Of a DNA stretch of 64,000 bases, positions 42,823 to 52,914 are shown piece after piece. The translations under genes were made by a program, and so were the position numbers. The stretch is from Corynebacterium lowii (GTDB taxonomy: Bacteria > Actinomycetota > Actinomycetes > Mycobacteriales > Mycobacteriaceae), in the NCBI RefSeq assembly GCF_001412085.1, contig NZ_LKEV01000001.1:558001-622000 (forward strand), in the 5' to 3' direction. Each line of letters starts with the position of its first letter. Positions within the stretch are counted from its first letter, which is position 1. Under the pieces are notes generated by a model. It was given only the letters and a program-made list of their open reading frames with translations, did not search any database and had not been told where the DNA came from.

Positions 42823-44529
42823 TTGAGGCAGAGACTAGCGCAGTGGCGGGAATCCGCCGCGGAGTCCTGGCGCACCTCCCTTCAGGTGCGCGTGATCGGC
42901 TCGATGTTCGTGGCCACCTCCGTGGTCATGCTGATCCTCGGATTGGCGATGATCTCGATAGTCACGCAGCGTTTGGTAGATAGCAAGATCAATACTGCGA
43001 ACTCGGAGATTGAGCGCGCACGCATCGCCGTGGAGCAGCAGATCGCGGCCACCTCTCCCAATAACGCCGCCCAGGTGCGGCTGAACTCCGCGCGCGCCGC
43101 CTTGACCAATAGGACGGGCGTGGAGGCGGACGCCGGTGCCCCCTATGAGCCCGTCCTCATGGTGGCCCACGAGGACACCGTAGAAGTCACCTCTCCGCAG
43201 GGCTTTGATATTCCCACGAGCCTGCGCAAGTTCGTGAGCGAGGGGCAGGTATCCACCCAGTTTCACGAGGTAGGCCGCAGCGATGGTAGCCGCTATAACG
43301 CGCTGATTATCGGCAGCCCCACCAGCTCCGATATTCCCGGCCTCCAGGTGTACCTGGTGCTCTCGATGGAGAACGATGAGGAGACGATGGCGCTGATCCG
43401 TGGCCTCATCTCCACGGCGGCGGGCATCGTGGTGGTGCTCCTCATCGGTATCGCCTGGCTGCTGGCCCAGCAGGTGATTACCCCGGTGCACTCGGCCTCG
43501 CGGATTGCCGAGCGTCTGGCCGCGGGACACCTGCGCGAACGCATGTCCGTGGAGGGCGAGGACGAGATGGCCCGCCTAGCCATGAGCTTTAACACGATGG
43601 CGGAATCGCTCTCCAAGCAGATTCAACAGCTCCAGGAATACGGCGATCTGCAACGCCAATTTACTTCCGACGTCTCCCACGAGCTGCGCACCCCGCTGAC
43701 CACGGTGCGCATGGCGGCGGACATGATCGCCATGCACGCCGATGAGTTCGACCCCGGCACCCGCCGCGCCACCGAGTTGATGACGGCCGAGCTCGATCGC
43801 TTCGAGGATCTTTTGGCAGACCTGCTAGAGATTTCCCGCCACGATGCGGGCGTGGCCGATCTGAGCGAATCGCGCCTGGATATTCGCCTGTGCGTGAAGG
43901 AAGCCTGGCGGCAGGTGGAGCACCTGGCCGAGGAGATCGGCGTGCAGGTGAACTTCGAGGGCCCCGACGAACCCCTGCACCTCACGGCGGATTCCCGCCG
44001 CGTGGAGCGGGTGCTGCGCAACCTCTTGGCTAACGCCATTGACCACTCCGAGGGAAACCCCGTGACGGTGACCTGGGCGGGCAACGAGGAGGCCGTGGCC
44101 GTGACGGTGACCGATCACGGCGTGGGCCTGCGCGAGGGCCAGGAGGAACTGGTGTTCAACCGCTTCTGGCGCGCCGATCCCTCCCGCAAGCGCCACTCCG
44201 GGGGAACCGGGCTGGGCCTGGCTATCGCCCAGGAGGACATCATTCTGCACGGCGGTATTCTCGACGCCACGGGAACCGAGGGGGTGGGTTCGCAGTTCCG
44301 CGTGGTGCTGCCGCGCATCCCCAATGGGAAGATCGAGCACAGCCCCTTGGAATTGGAGGCCCCGGAGCCGGAGGAGTCAGAGGAGTTAGAGCCGGAGTTG
44401 CCGGCGGTGCCGGACGCGGAGGCGTCGGCGGCGTCGGAGGCCTTGCCAGCCGAAGAAGGCTCCGAGCAGCCCTCAGCGGAACCCGCCGCTGAATCCTCCA
44501 AAGAGCCGGGCCCAGGAGAAGCGTCATGA
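42823..44529 (+). CDS. mtrB: Sensor histidine kinase MtrB
   Basis: A 568-residue membrane kinase for MtrA. Transmembrane helices lie at about 27-48 and 190-212, flanking an extracytoplasmic sensor; then HAMP (about 212-270), HisKA with FTSDVSHELRTPLTTVRM (His about 287) and a HATPase domain (NLLANAIDHSEG, DHGVGLREGQEEL, GGTGLGLAIA). The last 75 residues are an acidic Pro/Glu/Ala-rich tail of unknown use. The start is TTG 42823 with a G-rich site upstream. The stop overlaps the lpqB ATG by 4 bases. Confidence 0.96.
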   Translation: MRQRLAQWRESAAESWRTSLQVRVIGSMFVATSVVMLILGLAMISIVTQRLVDSKINTANSEIERARIAVEQQIAATSPNNAAQVRLNSARAALTNRTGVEADAGAPYEPVLMVAHEDTVEVTSPQGFDIPTSLRKFVSEGQVSTQFHEVGRSDGSRYNALIIGSPTSSDIPGLQVYLVLSMENDEETMALIRGLISTAAGIVVVLLIGIAWLLAQQVITPVHSASRIAERLAAGHLRERMSVEGEDEMARLAMSFNTMAESLSKQIQQLQEYGDLQRQFTSDVSHELRTPLTTVRMAADMIAMHADEFDPGTRRATELMTAELDRFEDLLADLLEISRHDAGVADLSESRLDIRLCVKEAWRQVEHLAEEIGVQVNFEGPDEPLHLTADSRRVERVLRNLLANAIDHSEGNPVTVTWAGNEEAVAVTVTDHGVGLREGQEELVFNRFWRADPSRKRHSGGTGLGLAIAQEDIILHGGILDATGTEGVGSQFRVVLPRIPNGKIEHSPLELEAPEPEESEELEPELPAVPDAEASAASEALPAEEGSEQPSAEPAAESSKEPGPGEAS

Positions 44530-46268
44530 GTATATGGAAGAAGAACACCCTCGCGGTGATCGCCGCGGTGTCCTCTCTGAGCCTGATCGCAGGGTGCAGC
44601 ACGCTGCCCAGGAACTCGGAGCCCAGGGCCCTGCGCCCCTTTAGCTCGGCGGTGCAGGAACCAGAGCAGACCATCGTTCCCGAGGACGGGGCGGACCCAG
44701 GGGTGCTCTTGCGTGATTTCTTCCAGGCCTCCGCGAACCCCTCCCAGAATTATCAGTCCGCCAGGGCCTTCCTTTCCACGGACATCGCCTCCTCCTGGCC
44801 CCGGCAGCAGAGTATCCGCGTGATCGAGGGAATGGAGACCAGCACGGAGGCCGGTTCCACCAATTCCAAGCAGACGCTGAGAATCCGGGCCAACGTGATC
44901 GGTGAACTAGATTCCGAGGGCTCCTTTACCCCCTTGAACGAGCGGATGGAAACCTCCGTGGTGTTCGAGCGCAACGAAGAAGATCAGTGGCGCATGACCA
45001 CCCTGCCCGGTGTGGTGGTCATTGAGCGCATGGACCTACGCAATCACTACGAGCCGCGCATGCTGTACTTCCCCAGCAAAACGGTGAAAACGCTGGTGGC
45101 CGATCGCCGCTGGGTGTACCGGGGCCAGGAGGATACCCGCGATACCCTGCTGGGAATGTTGCTGCACGGGCCGAGCGAGACCATTCGCACCGCCGTGGAG
45201 AACCCGATTCCCCAGAACGTCTCCCTTTCCGTGAGCGCTAATGGGGTGCTGCGCTTTGCTGGGATGAGCAGCCTGGATCGGGAACAGCGCATTGCCTTTG
45301 CCGCCCAGGTGGTGTGGACGCTGGCCAGGGCAAATCTGGCAGGCCCCTATGACATCGAAATCGACGGCGCCCCGGTGGACGAGGGCCTAGAGCGGATCAC
45401 CACCGATGACGTGGCGGAGTACAACCCGGAGGTGGGTTCTACCTCGGTGAGCCCCCTCTATGCCGTCTCCGAGGATGGCGCTTTGGTCACGGTTTCTGCG
45501 ACCACGGCGGAGCCGGTGGCTGGCCCCCTGGGTTCTGCGGAGTCGATAGAGCAGGCGGATATTACCGCCGATGGGCAGATCGCTTTTACCCGCAGCAACG
45601 GGGAGCGCAGCAGCCTGTTCCTGGGGCAGGTGACGGGGCGCGTCGAGGAGGTCTTAGAGGCCCCCAGCATCACCCGTCCCTCCTTCGAGCACGGCACCAC
45701 CGCCGCCTGGACGGTGCTCGATGGCACCGAGGTGGTGCGGGTGGTGCGCTCCGCCAGCACCGGGGAACTGGTGCAGACCACGGCGAATACCTCCGGGTTG
45801 CCCACGAATGAGCAGACCGAGGGGGAGCGAGCCAGAATGACGGATCTGCGGCTTTCTCCCACGGGCGCGCGGGCGGCGATGATTATTGATTCCCGCGTGT
45901 ACGTGGGAGTCGTCGATAAGTCCGAGGCCGGCGGGCGCTCCATCATCAACGCGGTGGAGGTTTCCCCCCAATTGGCGGGCCGCGTGACCGCCGTGGATTG
46001 GAACATAGACGGCTCCCTCCTGGTGGGAACGAGCGAGGCCGGCAGCCCCCTGCTCAGGGTAGAGCTGGACGGCTCGGAAACCACGCCCATCGCCTCGGCC
46101 ATGGTGGCCGCCCCGGTAACGGCGGTGGCGGCCACGGCGGCCCGGCTCTACCTCACGGATTCCCTGGCCATGCGCATGCTGCCCGATACCCCCTCGGGGG
46201 AGGAAGCCTACTGGCGCGAGGTCCCCGGACTCCAAGGAACCCGCGCCACCCCCATCGTGGTGCATTAA
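44526..46268 (+). CDS. lpqB: Lipoprotein LpqB (MtrAB accessory protein)
   Basis: A 580-residue lipoprotein. The signal peptide ends in SLIAGCSTLP with the lipobox Cys at about residue 23. A GerMN domain (about 200-320, PSETIRTAVENPIPQNVSLS) precedes a C-terminal beta-propeller-like region (about 330-575). LpqB interacts with the MtrB sensor domain in mycobacteria and modulates MtrA phosphorylation. The ATGA overlap with mtrB keeps the three genes in one unit. Confidence 0.94.
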   Translation: MSIWKKNTLAVIAAVSSLSLIAGCSTLPRNSEPRALRPFSSAVQEPEQTIVPEDGADPGVLLRDFFQASANPSQNYQSARAFLSTDIASSWPRQQSIRVIEGMETSTEAGSTNSKQTLRIRANVIGELDSEGSFTPLNERMETSVVFERNEEDQWRMTTLPGVVVIERMDLRNHYEPRMLYFPSKTVKTLVADRRWVYRGQEDTRDTLLGMLLHGPSETIRTAVENPIPQNVSLSVSANGVLRFAGMSSLDREQRIAFAAQVVWTLARANLAGPYDIEIDGAPVDEGLERITTDDVAEYNPEVGSTSVSPLYAVSEDGALVTVSATTAEPVAGPLGSAESIEQADITADGQIAFTRSNGERSSLFLGQVTGRVEEVLEAPSITRPSFEHGTTAAWTVLDGTEVVRVVRSASTGELVQTTANTSGLPTNEQTEGERARMTDLRLSPTGARAAMIIDSRVYVGVVDKSEAGGRSIINAVEVSPQLAGRVTAVDWNIDGSLLVGTSEAGSPLLRVELDGSETTPIASAMVAAPVTAVAATAARLYLTDSLAMRMLPDTPSGEEAYWREVPGLQGTRATPIVVH

Positions 46269-46298
46269 AGTGGTGCACTAAATACGGGGCTTTGGGGG

Positions 46299-46904
46299 GT
46301 GGAACTGCTGCTGCCGCGCCGGTGCGCGGGATGTGGGGAGCCGGGGCATGTGCTGTGCCCCCGGTGCCGCCTCCATTGGGCGCGGCCCCCGCAGCGCATC
46401 AGCCCGCCGGTCGATCCGCTGGTTCCGGTGTGGTCGCTCGGGGTGTACGGCGGTGTGCGCCGTCAGGTGATCCTCAACCTCAAAGAACGCGGTAATCGGG
46501 CGGTGTACCCCTACGTGGGCGCGGCCCTGGCCGCGGGTTTGCGCACGCTGCACGCCAGGGGAGAACTCCCCGAGGAGGCCGTGGCGCTGGCGGCCCCCAC
46601 CAGGGACCGTTCGGCGCGGCTGCGCGGCGGGGATCACGTCACGGCCTGCTGCCGGGCCGCGGGTATTCCCTTGGCTCGGGGTGTCCTGCGCTACGGCCCC
46701 TCGGTGCGCGATTCCGTGGGGCTCAGCCGCGAGCAGCGCCGCCGCAACGTGGCCGGAGCCGTGCGGATTCGCGGGGCGGTGCCGAGCCAGGTGGTGCTTA
46801 TCGACGACGTCCTGACCACCGGCGCCACCCTGGAGGCCGCCGTGGCGCGGTTACTGGTGCACGGGGTAGAGGTAGCCGGGGCGGTGGTGTGGTCGCACGC
46901 CTAG
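46299..46904 (+). CDS. comF: ComF-family phosphoribosyltransferase-like protein
   Basis: A 201-residue ComF-like protein. The N-terminal zinc finger reads RRCAGCGEPGHVLCPRC, and the C-terminal PRTase fold ends with the PRPP loop VVLIDDVLTTGATL (about 165-178). ComF is needed for DNA uptake in competent bacteria, but in actinobacteria its role is unclear. GTG 46299 lies 30 bases after lpqB. The lpqB-comF-hpf-secA order is conserved. Confidence 0.88.
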   Translation: MELLLPRRCAGCGEPGHVLCPRCRLHWARPPQRISPPVDPLVPVWSLGVYGGVRRQVILNLKERGNRAVYPYVGAALAAGLRTLHARGELPEEAVALAAPTRDRSARLRGGDHVTACCRAAGIPLARGVLRYGPSVRDSVGLSREQRRRNVAGAVRIRGAVPSQVVLIDDVLTTGATLEAAVARLLVHGVEVAGAVVWSHA

Positions 46905-47084
46905 AGGCTTTTAAAAGAGTGACAAGCGGGTAAATGAACAGTGCCTTTGAACGGCCTGGCCTGGGCATGGGGGTTTCCTTGGGTAAATGGGAAGTAAATA
47001 AATCGCCCTCGCGCCACCTTAGATCTGGGTATCATGGGCCCTGGACACATGACGTCCACCACCTACTTCTAGGGAGGTAAGAAG

Positions 47085-47759
47085 ATGTCCACTGCCATCA
47101 ACGGCAACGAGTCCCTCAGCCCGGAAGCTCAGGTTTCCATCACCGGGCGCAACGTGGAGGTCCCCGAGCACTTTGCCGAGCGGGTACACACCAAGCTCGC
47201 CAAGATCGAAAAGCTGGACCCCACCCTCACCTCGTTCCACGTGGAATTGCAGCATGAACCTAATCCGCGCCGGGAAGCGCAGAGCGATCGTATTCAGATC
47301 ACCGCCACCGGCAAGGGACACATCGCCCGCGCGGAGGCCAAGGAGGATAGCTTCTACGCGGCGCTAGAGACCGCGATTGCCAAGATGCAGCGCTCGCTGC
47401 GCAAGGTGAAGGCTCGCCGCTCCATTTCCCGCTCGGGGCACCGCGCCCCCAAGGGCGTGGGAGAAGTCACGGCGGACCTCGCGGCGCAGGCCGATAAGGC
47501 CCGCCAGGAGCAGGGGCGCTTTGACGTTGACCCCTATGCGGATTCCGTAGAGGACGTGCTGCCCGGCCAGGTGGTGCGCACCAAGGAGCACCCGGCCACG
47601 CCGATGTCGGTGGATGATGCCCTTTCCGAGATGGAATTGGTGGGCCACGATTTCTACCTCTTCGTCAACGAGGAGACGGGGCGGCCCTCCGTGGTGTATC
47701 GCCGCCACGCCTTTGACTACGGTCTAATCTCGCTGACCGCGGAGGAAGAAGAGGCCTAG
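47085..47759 (+). CDS. hpf: Ribosome hibernation-promoting factor, long form
   Basis: A 224-residue long HPF. The N-terminal domain (about 12-110, VSITGRNVEVPEHFAERVHTK-like) binds the 30S decoding centre. The C-terminal domain (about 165-222, VVRTKEHPATPMSVDDAL, EMELVGHDFYLFVNEETG) dimerises to form 100S ribosomes. GGGAGG precedes ATG 47085. A TATCAT hexamer at 47030-47035 is a candidate -10 in the 180-base leader region, which implies its own promoter separate from comF. Confidence 0.95.
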   Translation: MSTAINGNESLSPEAQVSITGRNVEVPEHFAERVHTKLAKIEKLDPTLTSFHVELQHEPNPRREAQSDRIQITATGKGHIARAEAKEDSFYAALETAIAKMQRSLRKVKARRSISRSGHRAPKGVGEVTADLAAQADKARQEQGRFDVDPYADSVEDVLPGQVVRTKEHPATPMSVDDALSEMELVGHDFYLFVNEETGRPSVVYRRHAFDYGLISLTAEEEEA

Positions 47760-47778
47760 CGGGGCGTCGATACTGCTC

Positions 47779-47812
47779 ACACCGCTGCCGACGCCGTAGT
47801 CGGTGGCGGTGT
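47779..47812 (+). terminator. Hairpin between hpf and secA
   Basis: ACACCGCTGCCGAC (47779-47792) pairs at all 14 positions, two as G-U, with GTCGGTGGCGGTGT (47799-47812) around a 6-base loop. It lies 20 bases after the hpf stop. Only a short T stretch follows. A TACACT hexamer at 47837-47842 downstream may be the secA -10. Confidence 0.65.
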
Positions 47813-47901
47813 TACACGTATGCCGGGCCTGCCGCGTACACTGTCGGAGGATATTTCTCTAAATTGCAAACCGCCCTCATCAGAGTAAGGACTTGTGGGA
47901 A

Positions 47902-50454
47902 GTGCTAGGACTGTCGAAGTTGCTCCGCGCCGGCGAAGGCCGCACCGTGAAGCGTCTGGCAAAGATCGCTGACGACGTTATTGCCCTGGAGGACACGTAT
48001 GCCGCGCTGAGCGACGAGGAACTGAAGGCAAAGACTGCCGAGTTCAAGGAGCGCCTGGAAGAAGGCGCAAGCCTGGACGACGTGCTGCTCGACGCCTTTG
48101 CCACCGCGCGCGAGGCCTCCTGGCGCGTGCTGGGCCAAAAGCACTTCCGCGTGCAGATCATGGGCGGCAGCGCCCTGCACTTTGGCAACGTGGCCGAGAT
48201 GCGCACGGGTGAGGGTAAGACGCTGACCTGTGTGCTGCCCGCTTATCTCAACGCGCTCTCCGGCAAGGGCGTGCACGTGGTTACGGTGAATGATTACCTG
48301 GCCAAGCGCGATGCCGAGTGGATGGGCCGCGTGCACCGCTTCCTGGGCCTGGAAGTGGGCGTGATCCTCTCCGATATGCGCCCGGAGGAGCGCCGCATCG
48401 CCTATGCCGCGGACATTACCTACGGCACGAACAACGAGTTCGGCTTTGATTACCTGCGCGATAACATGGTGCGCTCCACCGATGAGGTGGTGCAGCGCGG
48501 GCACAACTACGCCATCGTGGACGAGGTGGACTCCATCCTCATCGACGAGGCCCGCACCCCGCTGATTATCTCCGGCCCCGTCAACGGTTCCTCCCAGTAC
48601 TTCAGCGTTTTTGCGCAGCTCACCCCGCGCATGCGCGAGGGGATTCACTACGAGGTGGATCACCGCAAGCGCACCGTGGGTGTGCTGGAAGAGGGCGTGG
48701 AGTTCGTCGAGGATCAGTTGGGCATTGAGAACCTCTATGCCCCCGAGCACTCCCAGCTGGTGAGCTACCTCAATAACGCCATCAAGGCCAAGGAGCTCTT
48801 TGAGCGCGATAAAGATTACATCGTGCGCAGCGGGGAAATCCTCATCGTGGATTCCTTCACCGGCCGCGTGCTCAGCGGGCGCCGCTACAACGAGGGCATG
48901 CACCAGGCCATCGAGGCCAAGGAAGGCGTGGAGATCAAGAATGAGAACCAAACGCTGGCCACGGTGACCCTCCAAAACTACTTCCGCCTGTACGAGAAGC
49001 TGGCGGGCATGACGGGTACCGCCGAGACCGAGGCCGCCGAGCTGCACCAGATCTACAAGCTCAACGTGGTGCCCATCCCCACCAACCGCGAGAACGCCCG
49101 CGTGGACCACTCCGACCGCATCTACAAGACCCAGGAGGCGAAGTTCGCGGCGGTGGCCGAGGACATCGCGGAGCGCCAGCGCGCGGGCCAGCCGGTGCTG
49201 GTGGGTACCACCTCCGTGGAGCGCTCCGAGTACCTTTCCCAGTTGCTCCAGGCCAAGGGCATTAAGCACAACGTGCTCAATGCCAAGCACCACGAGCAGG
49301 AGGCCGAGGTCGTGGCCCAGGCGGGCCTGCCCGGAGCGGTCACGGTGGCCACCAATATGGCCGGCCGCGGCACGGACATCGTGCTCGGCGGCAACCCCGA
49401 TATTCTGCTGGATATTCAGCTGCGCGAGCGCGGCCTGGACCCGGTGGAGGACGAGGAATCCTACCAGGAGGCCTGGGAGAAGGAGTTGCCCAAGGTCAAG
49501 GAGCGCTCCCAGGAGCTTGGCGACGCCGTGCGCGAGGCCGGTGGCCTCTACGTGCTGGGCACCGAGCGCCACGAGTCCCGCCGCATTGATAACCAGCTGC
49601 GCGGCCGCTCGGGCCGTCAGGGCGATCCGGGCGAGACCCGCTTCTACCTCTCCATGCGCGATGACCTCATGGTGCGCTTTGTGGGGCAGACGATGGAAAA
49701 CATGATGAACCGCCTCAACGTGCCCGACTATGTGCCGATTGAGGCCAAGATGGTGAATAACTCCATCAAGGGTGCCCAGGCGCAGGTGGAAAACCAGAAC
49801 TTTGAGATGCGCAAGAACGTGCTCAAATACGACGAGGTGCTCAACGAGCAGCGCAAGGTGATCTACCGCGAGCGCCACGACATCCTGGAATCCACGGACA
49901 TCAGCGAGCACATCCAGAAGATGATCGACGAGACCATCGAGGCCTACGTGGACGGCGCCACCGCCCAGGGCTACGTGGAGGACTGGGACCTTCAGGCCCT
50001 GTGGCACGCCCTGGAATCCCTCTACGGCCCCACGGTGGAGGCCCAGGAGCTCATCGACGGCACCGAGTACGGCTCCGCAGGCGAGCTCACGGCCGATCAG
50101 CTGCGCGACGCCCTGCTTGCCGACGCCCACGCACAGTACTCCGAGCTAGAAGCCAAGGTGGCCGAGGTCAGCGGGGAGAGCCAGATGCGCGATCTGGAGC
50201 GCATGGTGATCCTCCCGGTGATTGACCAGAAGTGGCGCGAGCACCTTTATGAGATGGATTACCTCAAGGAGGGCATCGGCCTGCGCGCGATGGCGCAGCG
50301 CGATCCTTTGGTGGAATACCAGAAGGAGGGTGGCGAGATGTTCCAGGCCATGAATGATGCGATCAAGGAAGAGACGGTGCGCCAGCTCTTCATGCTGCGC
50401 AAGCAGTTCGTGGGCCAGCAGGAATCCGAGCAGGGGACCCAGGAAGAGGCCTAA
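47902..50454 (+). CDS. secA: Preprotein translocase ATPase SecA
   Basis: An 850-residue Sec motor. Helicase-like motifs: [12 protein letters not shown] (Walker A, about 100), [22 protein letters not shown] (Walker B), the second nucleotide-binding domain with [27 protein letters not shown] and [21 protein letters not shown]. The C-terminus lacks the zinc-binding tail of E. coli SecA, normal for actinobacterial SecA1. GTG 47902 gives the family N-terminus ([13 protein letters not shown]). The frame also opens at TTG 47893. A terminator follows at 50473. Confidence 0.97.
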   Translation: MLGLSKLLRAGEGRTVKRLAKIADDVIALEDTYAALSDEELKAKTAEFKERLEEGASLDDVLLDAFATAREASWRVLGQKHFRVQIMGGSALHFGNVAEMRTGEGKTLTCVLPAYLNALSGKGVHVVTVNDYLAKRDAEWMGRVHRFLGLEVGVILSDMRPEERRIAYAADITYGTNNEFGFDYLRDNMVRSTDEVVQRGHNYAIVDEVDSILIDEARTPLIISGPVNGSSQYFSVFAQLTPRMREGIHYEVDHRKRTVGVLEEGVEFVEDQLGIENLYAPEHSQLVSYLNNAIKAKELFERDKDYIVRSGEILIVDSFTGRVLSGRRYNEGMHQAIEAKEGVEIKNENQTLATVTLQNYFRLYEKLAGMTGTAETEAAELHQIYKLNVVPIPTNRENARVDHSDRIYKTQEAKFAAVAEDIAERQRAGQPVLVGTTSVERSEYLSQLLQAKGIKHNVLNAKHHEQEAEVVAQAGLPGAVTVATNMAGRGTDIVLGGNPDILLDIQLRERGLDPVEDEESYQEAWEKELPKVKERSQELGDAVREAGGLYVLGTERHESRRIDNQLRGRSGRQGDPGETRFYLSMRDDLMVRFVGQTMENMMNRLNVPDYVPIEAKMVNNSIKGAQAQVENQNFEMRKNVLKYDEVLNEQRKVIYRERHDILESTDISEHIQKMIDETIEAYVDGATAQGYVEDWDLQALWHALESLYGPTVEAQELIDGTEYGSAGELTADQLRDALLADAHAQYSELEAKVAEVSGESQMRDLERMVILPVIDQKWREHLYEMDYLKEGIGLRAMAQRDPLVEYQKEGGEMFQAMNDAIKEETVRQLFMLRKQFVGQQESEQGTQEEA

Positions 50455-50472
50455 CCGCTCGGTGAGGTAGGC

Positions 50473-50500
50473 AAAAGGCGGGGAGTACTCCCCGCCTTTT
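50473..50500. terminator. Bidirectional terminator after secA
   Basis: A perfect 28-base palindrome, AAAAGGCGGGGAGT and its complement, with A- and T-runs at the ends. It lies 19 bases after secA and 6 bases after the stop of the convergent gene at 50507, so it can terminate both. Confidence 0.9.
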
Positions 50501-50506
50501 GTGCTG

Positions 50507-50905
50507 CTACCACAATATTCGGAACTGGGTGATGGTCTCCGCCCTGGTGCAGGCGGTGAATCCATAGCGCACTCCGCCGATCTCGCAGGTGCCGTAGAGC
50601 TCGGCGGTGCCCTGGTCGCGCGCCTGATCCCGTAGTCGGTCCCGCAGATGGAGGGAACATAGCCGCACCGGCTGCGGGGGACGTCGATGGGCGCGGGCAT
50701 AGGAGATAACACCGGGGGAGAAGAAGCGCGGATTGAGTTGGCGCAGGGGGCGCTGCCCGCAGAGTACTTCGAGAAAGATCACCGCCTGGGCGCGCAGCTG
50801 TGGGCTCGGCGTGGATACCAGGGGCGTCGGGGTGTTAGCGGGGGTTTCCGGGGTATCGGAAACGTAGATTTTCAGGTGGCTATAGCCGGGTACGGGTATG
50901 AGCAA
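50507..50905 (-). CDS. Rv3235-family protein
   Basis: A 132-residue basic protein with a Pro/Thr-rich N-terminus (SDTPETPANTPTPLV) and a C-terminal half (RPVRLCSLHLRD..., GTAELYGTCEIGGVRYGFTACTRAETITQF) that fits the Rv3235/DUF6459 family of actinobacteria. In mycobacteria the family gene also lies near secA. The function is unknown. The start is taken as ATG 50905 but no strong ribosome site is seen. Confidence 0.65.
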   Translation of the reverse strand: MLIPVPGYSHLKIYVSDTPETPANTPTPLVSTPSPQLRAQAVIFLEVLCGQRPLRQLNPRFFSPGVISYARAHRRPPQPVRLCSLHLRDRLRDQARDQGTAELYGTCEIGGVRYGFTACTRAETITQFRILW

Positions 50906-51001
50906 GAGATGTCTGCCTTTCTGGACGAGGGCGCGAGGCAGACGCGGGCTGGGCTGAGTATCATTGTGGCACGAAAGTGACGTGTAAGAGAAGGGAATGG
51001 C

Positions 51002-51412
51002 GTGCGAGGACTCATCGTTGATTACGTGGGCGTGCTAGACGGCTCCGAGGAGGATCAGCGCCGCTGGCGCAACCTCTTTGCGGCGGCCAAGCAGAACGGC
51101 GTGGCCACGGCCATTTTGTCCAATGATCCGGGTGGCCCTGGGGCCGAGCCGATCCGGGAGTGGGAGTATCGCGGGATCGTCGATGCCGTGTTGCTTTCCG
51201 GGGAAATTGGGGCGGAAAAGCCCGACGAGCGCGCGATGAGCATTGCCGCCGATACCCTGGAACTGCCCATGCGCGATTGCGTGCTCATCGACGACTCCAT
51301 CGTCAACGTGCGCGCCGCCGTGGAGGCGGGCCTGGTGGGCGTGCTCTATCAGTCCTTTGATCGCACGGTGGTGGAGATCGTGGGGCTCTTTGACATCGAG
51401 GGAGAGTTCTAG
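51002..51412 (+). CDS. HAD-superfamily hydrolase-like protein
   Basis: A 136-residue minimal HAD fold: MRGLIVDYVGVLDG at the N-terminus, TAILSNDPGG (motif II Ser), GAEKPDERAMSIAA (motif III Lys) and CVLIDDSIVNVRAAVEAG (motif IV). Motif I reads DYVGVL, so the second Asp of DxDxT is replaced by Gly. Phosphatase activity is therefore uncertain. GTG 51002 follows AGAAGGGA. It is 3 bases upstream of the DUF6912 gene. Confidence 0.8.
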   Translation: MRGLIVDYVGVLDGSEEDQRRWRNLFAAAKQNGVATAILSNDPGGPGAEPIREWEYRGIVDAVLLSGEIGAEKPDERAMSIAADTLELPMRDCVLIDDSIVNVRAAVEAGLVGVLYQSFDRTVVEIVGLFDIEGEF

Positions 51413-51415
51413 CCC

Positions 51416-51922
51416 ATGCGCGTGTACATCCCCGCCACCTTTAGCACCCTGTGCGGGCTGAACGAGTCCCGCGTGGTTACCGCGCGCTCAGGCTGGGCCT
51501 TTGCCGTGACTCCGGCCCTGCGCGAGTTCTATACCGAGGGTGATGAGGAGGAGATCGCCCACGCGGCCTTCCAGGACGCCGCGGAGGCCTCTATTCGCCT
51601 GCTCGCCGTGGGCGATGAGGGGAAGTTCCCGAACCGTCGCGTGGTCATCTCCGCCGACGTCCCCGATTCCCACGCCACGCTGAGCCCCGATCACGGGGAA
51701 TCGGTGGTCAAACTCAGCCCCGCGCAGGTGAACCTGGTGGACGTGGCCGCCATCCACGTGGACGTGGCGGAATCGGAGGAGGCCACGGCCAAGGCCATTC
51801 AGGCTATCGACGCCGCCGATATGGGCGATGAGGACGCCGAACTCACCGTGGGCGATGCCCTGGATAACTTCATGGCCTGGTACGACCCCAGCGAGCTACC
51901 GGTGCTGGTGGAGTTGCTTTAA
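51416..51922 (+). CDS. DUF6912 family protein
   Basis: A 168-residue actinobacterial protein beginning MRVYIPATFSTLCGLNESR, diagnostic of DUF6912. It is acidic, with RRVVISADVPDSHATLS and VNLVDVAAIHVDVAESEEA in the middle and an Asp/Glu-rich end. The function is unknown. It is coupled to the HAD gene and overlaps the convergent rsgA stop by 4 bases. Confidence 0.8.
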   Translation: MRVYIPATFSTLCGLNESRVVTARSGWAFAVTPALREFYTEGDEEEIAHAAFQDAAEASIRLLAVGDEGKFPNRRVVISADVPDSHATLSPDHGESVVKLSPAQVNLVDVAAIHVDVAESEEATAKAIQAIDAADMGDEDAELTVGDALDNFMAWYDPSELPVLVELL

Positions 51923-52914
51923 TCCCAGTCCACGTTGGTGCGCAGGGCGCTCAAAAGGGAGCGCACGGCCTGCACGCGGCGGGCGCTGGCACCATCGAGG
52001 CCGTCGAGGCGGCACTCGGGATCGGCGGGCGGACCCATGTGGGTGCAGCCCCGGGGGCAGTCCTGGGCCACCTGGGCGAGGTCCTCAAAGACGCCCACCA
52101 CGGTATCGGCCTCCACGTGGGCCAGCCCGAAGGAGCGGATACCGGGGGTGTCGATGATCCAACCCCCCGACTCACCCGGCAGACGCAGGGCCACCGATTG
52201 CGTGGAGGTGTGGCGGCCCTTGCCCACCTCGGAGACCTCCCCCGTGGCGCGCCCAGCCTGGGGGACGAGCCGATTGACCAGGGTGGATTTGCCCACCCCG
52301 GAGTGCCCGATCACGGCGCTGGTGTGCCCGCCGATGAGATCGAGGAGATCGCCAAGATCGTCGTTGACCCCGCAGGTGAGCACGGGAACGTGGAGATCGG
52401 CAAACTCGGCGGCAAAGGAGCGGTGATCGGCCAGGTCCGTCTTGGTCAGGCAGAGCACGGGGCGCAGCCCGCCCACGAAGGCGGCGATCAGGCTGCGCTC
52501 CACGAAGCCCGCGCGCGGCGGGGGGTCGGCCACCGCGCACACGATGAGCAGCAACTCCGCGTTGGCTACCACGATGCGCTCGTAGGGGTCGGTGTCGTCG
52601 GCGGTGCGGCGCAGCACGGAGGTGCGCTCGGCTAGTTTTACGATCCGGGCCAGAGTGCCGGGGGTGCCGCTGGTATCGCCCACCAGGCCCACGCGGTCGC
52701 CCACCTCGATGGGGGTGCGGCCCAATTCCCGGGCTCTCATGCACACCACGGGGTCCGTTGCCCCATCGAGCACCACTCCCCAGCGGCCGCGATCCTTGGT
52801 CACCACCATGCCAAAGAGGGCGTCGCGGTGCTCCGGGCGATTCTTGGTGCGCGGGCGCGAGCCCTTGCCGGGGCGCACCTTCACATCGGATTCGTCGTAG
52901 CGGCGCCTAGCCAC
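51919..52914 (-). CDS. rsgA: Ribosome small-subunit-dependent GTPase A
   Basis: A 331-residue circularly permuted GTPase acting in 30S maturation. An OB-fold (about 35-110) precedes the GTPase motifs in the order TKTD (G4), [12 protein letters not shown] (G1) and DTPGIRSFG (G3). A C-terminal zinc motif has [21 protein letters not shown] 52914 is chosen. It overlaps the aroA 3' end by 8 bases, so translation is coupled. The aroA-rsgA order is conserved in actinobacteria. Confidence 0.94.
   Translation of the reverse strand: MARRRYDESDVKVRPGKGSRPRTKNRPEHRDALFGMVVTKDRGRWGVVLDGATDPVVCMRARELGRTPIEVGDRVGLVGDTSGTPGTLARIVKLAERTSVLRRTADDTDPYERIVVANAELLLIVCAVADPPPRAGFVERSLIAAFVGGLRPVLCLTKTDLADHRSFAAEFADLHVPVLTCGVNDDLGDLLDLIGGHTSAVIGHSGVGKSTLVNRLVPQAGRATGEVSEVGKGRHTSTQSVALRLPGESGGWIIDTPGIRSFGLAHVEADTVVGVFEDLAQVAQDCPRGCTHMGPPADPECRLDGLDGASARRVQAVRSLLSALRTNVDWD

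Noticed and set aside
47905..50130. 741-codon minus-strand frame inside secA
   Set aside because: Complement of secA codons. All SecA motifs are on the plus strand.
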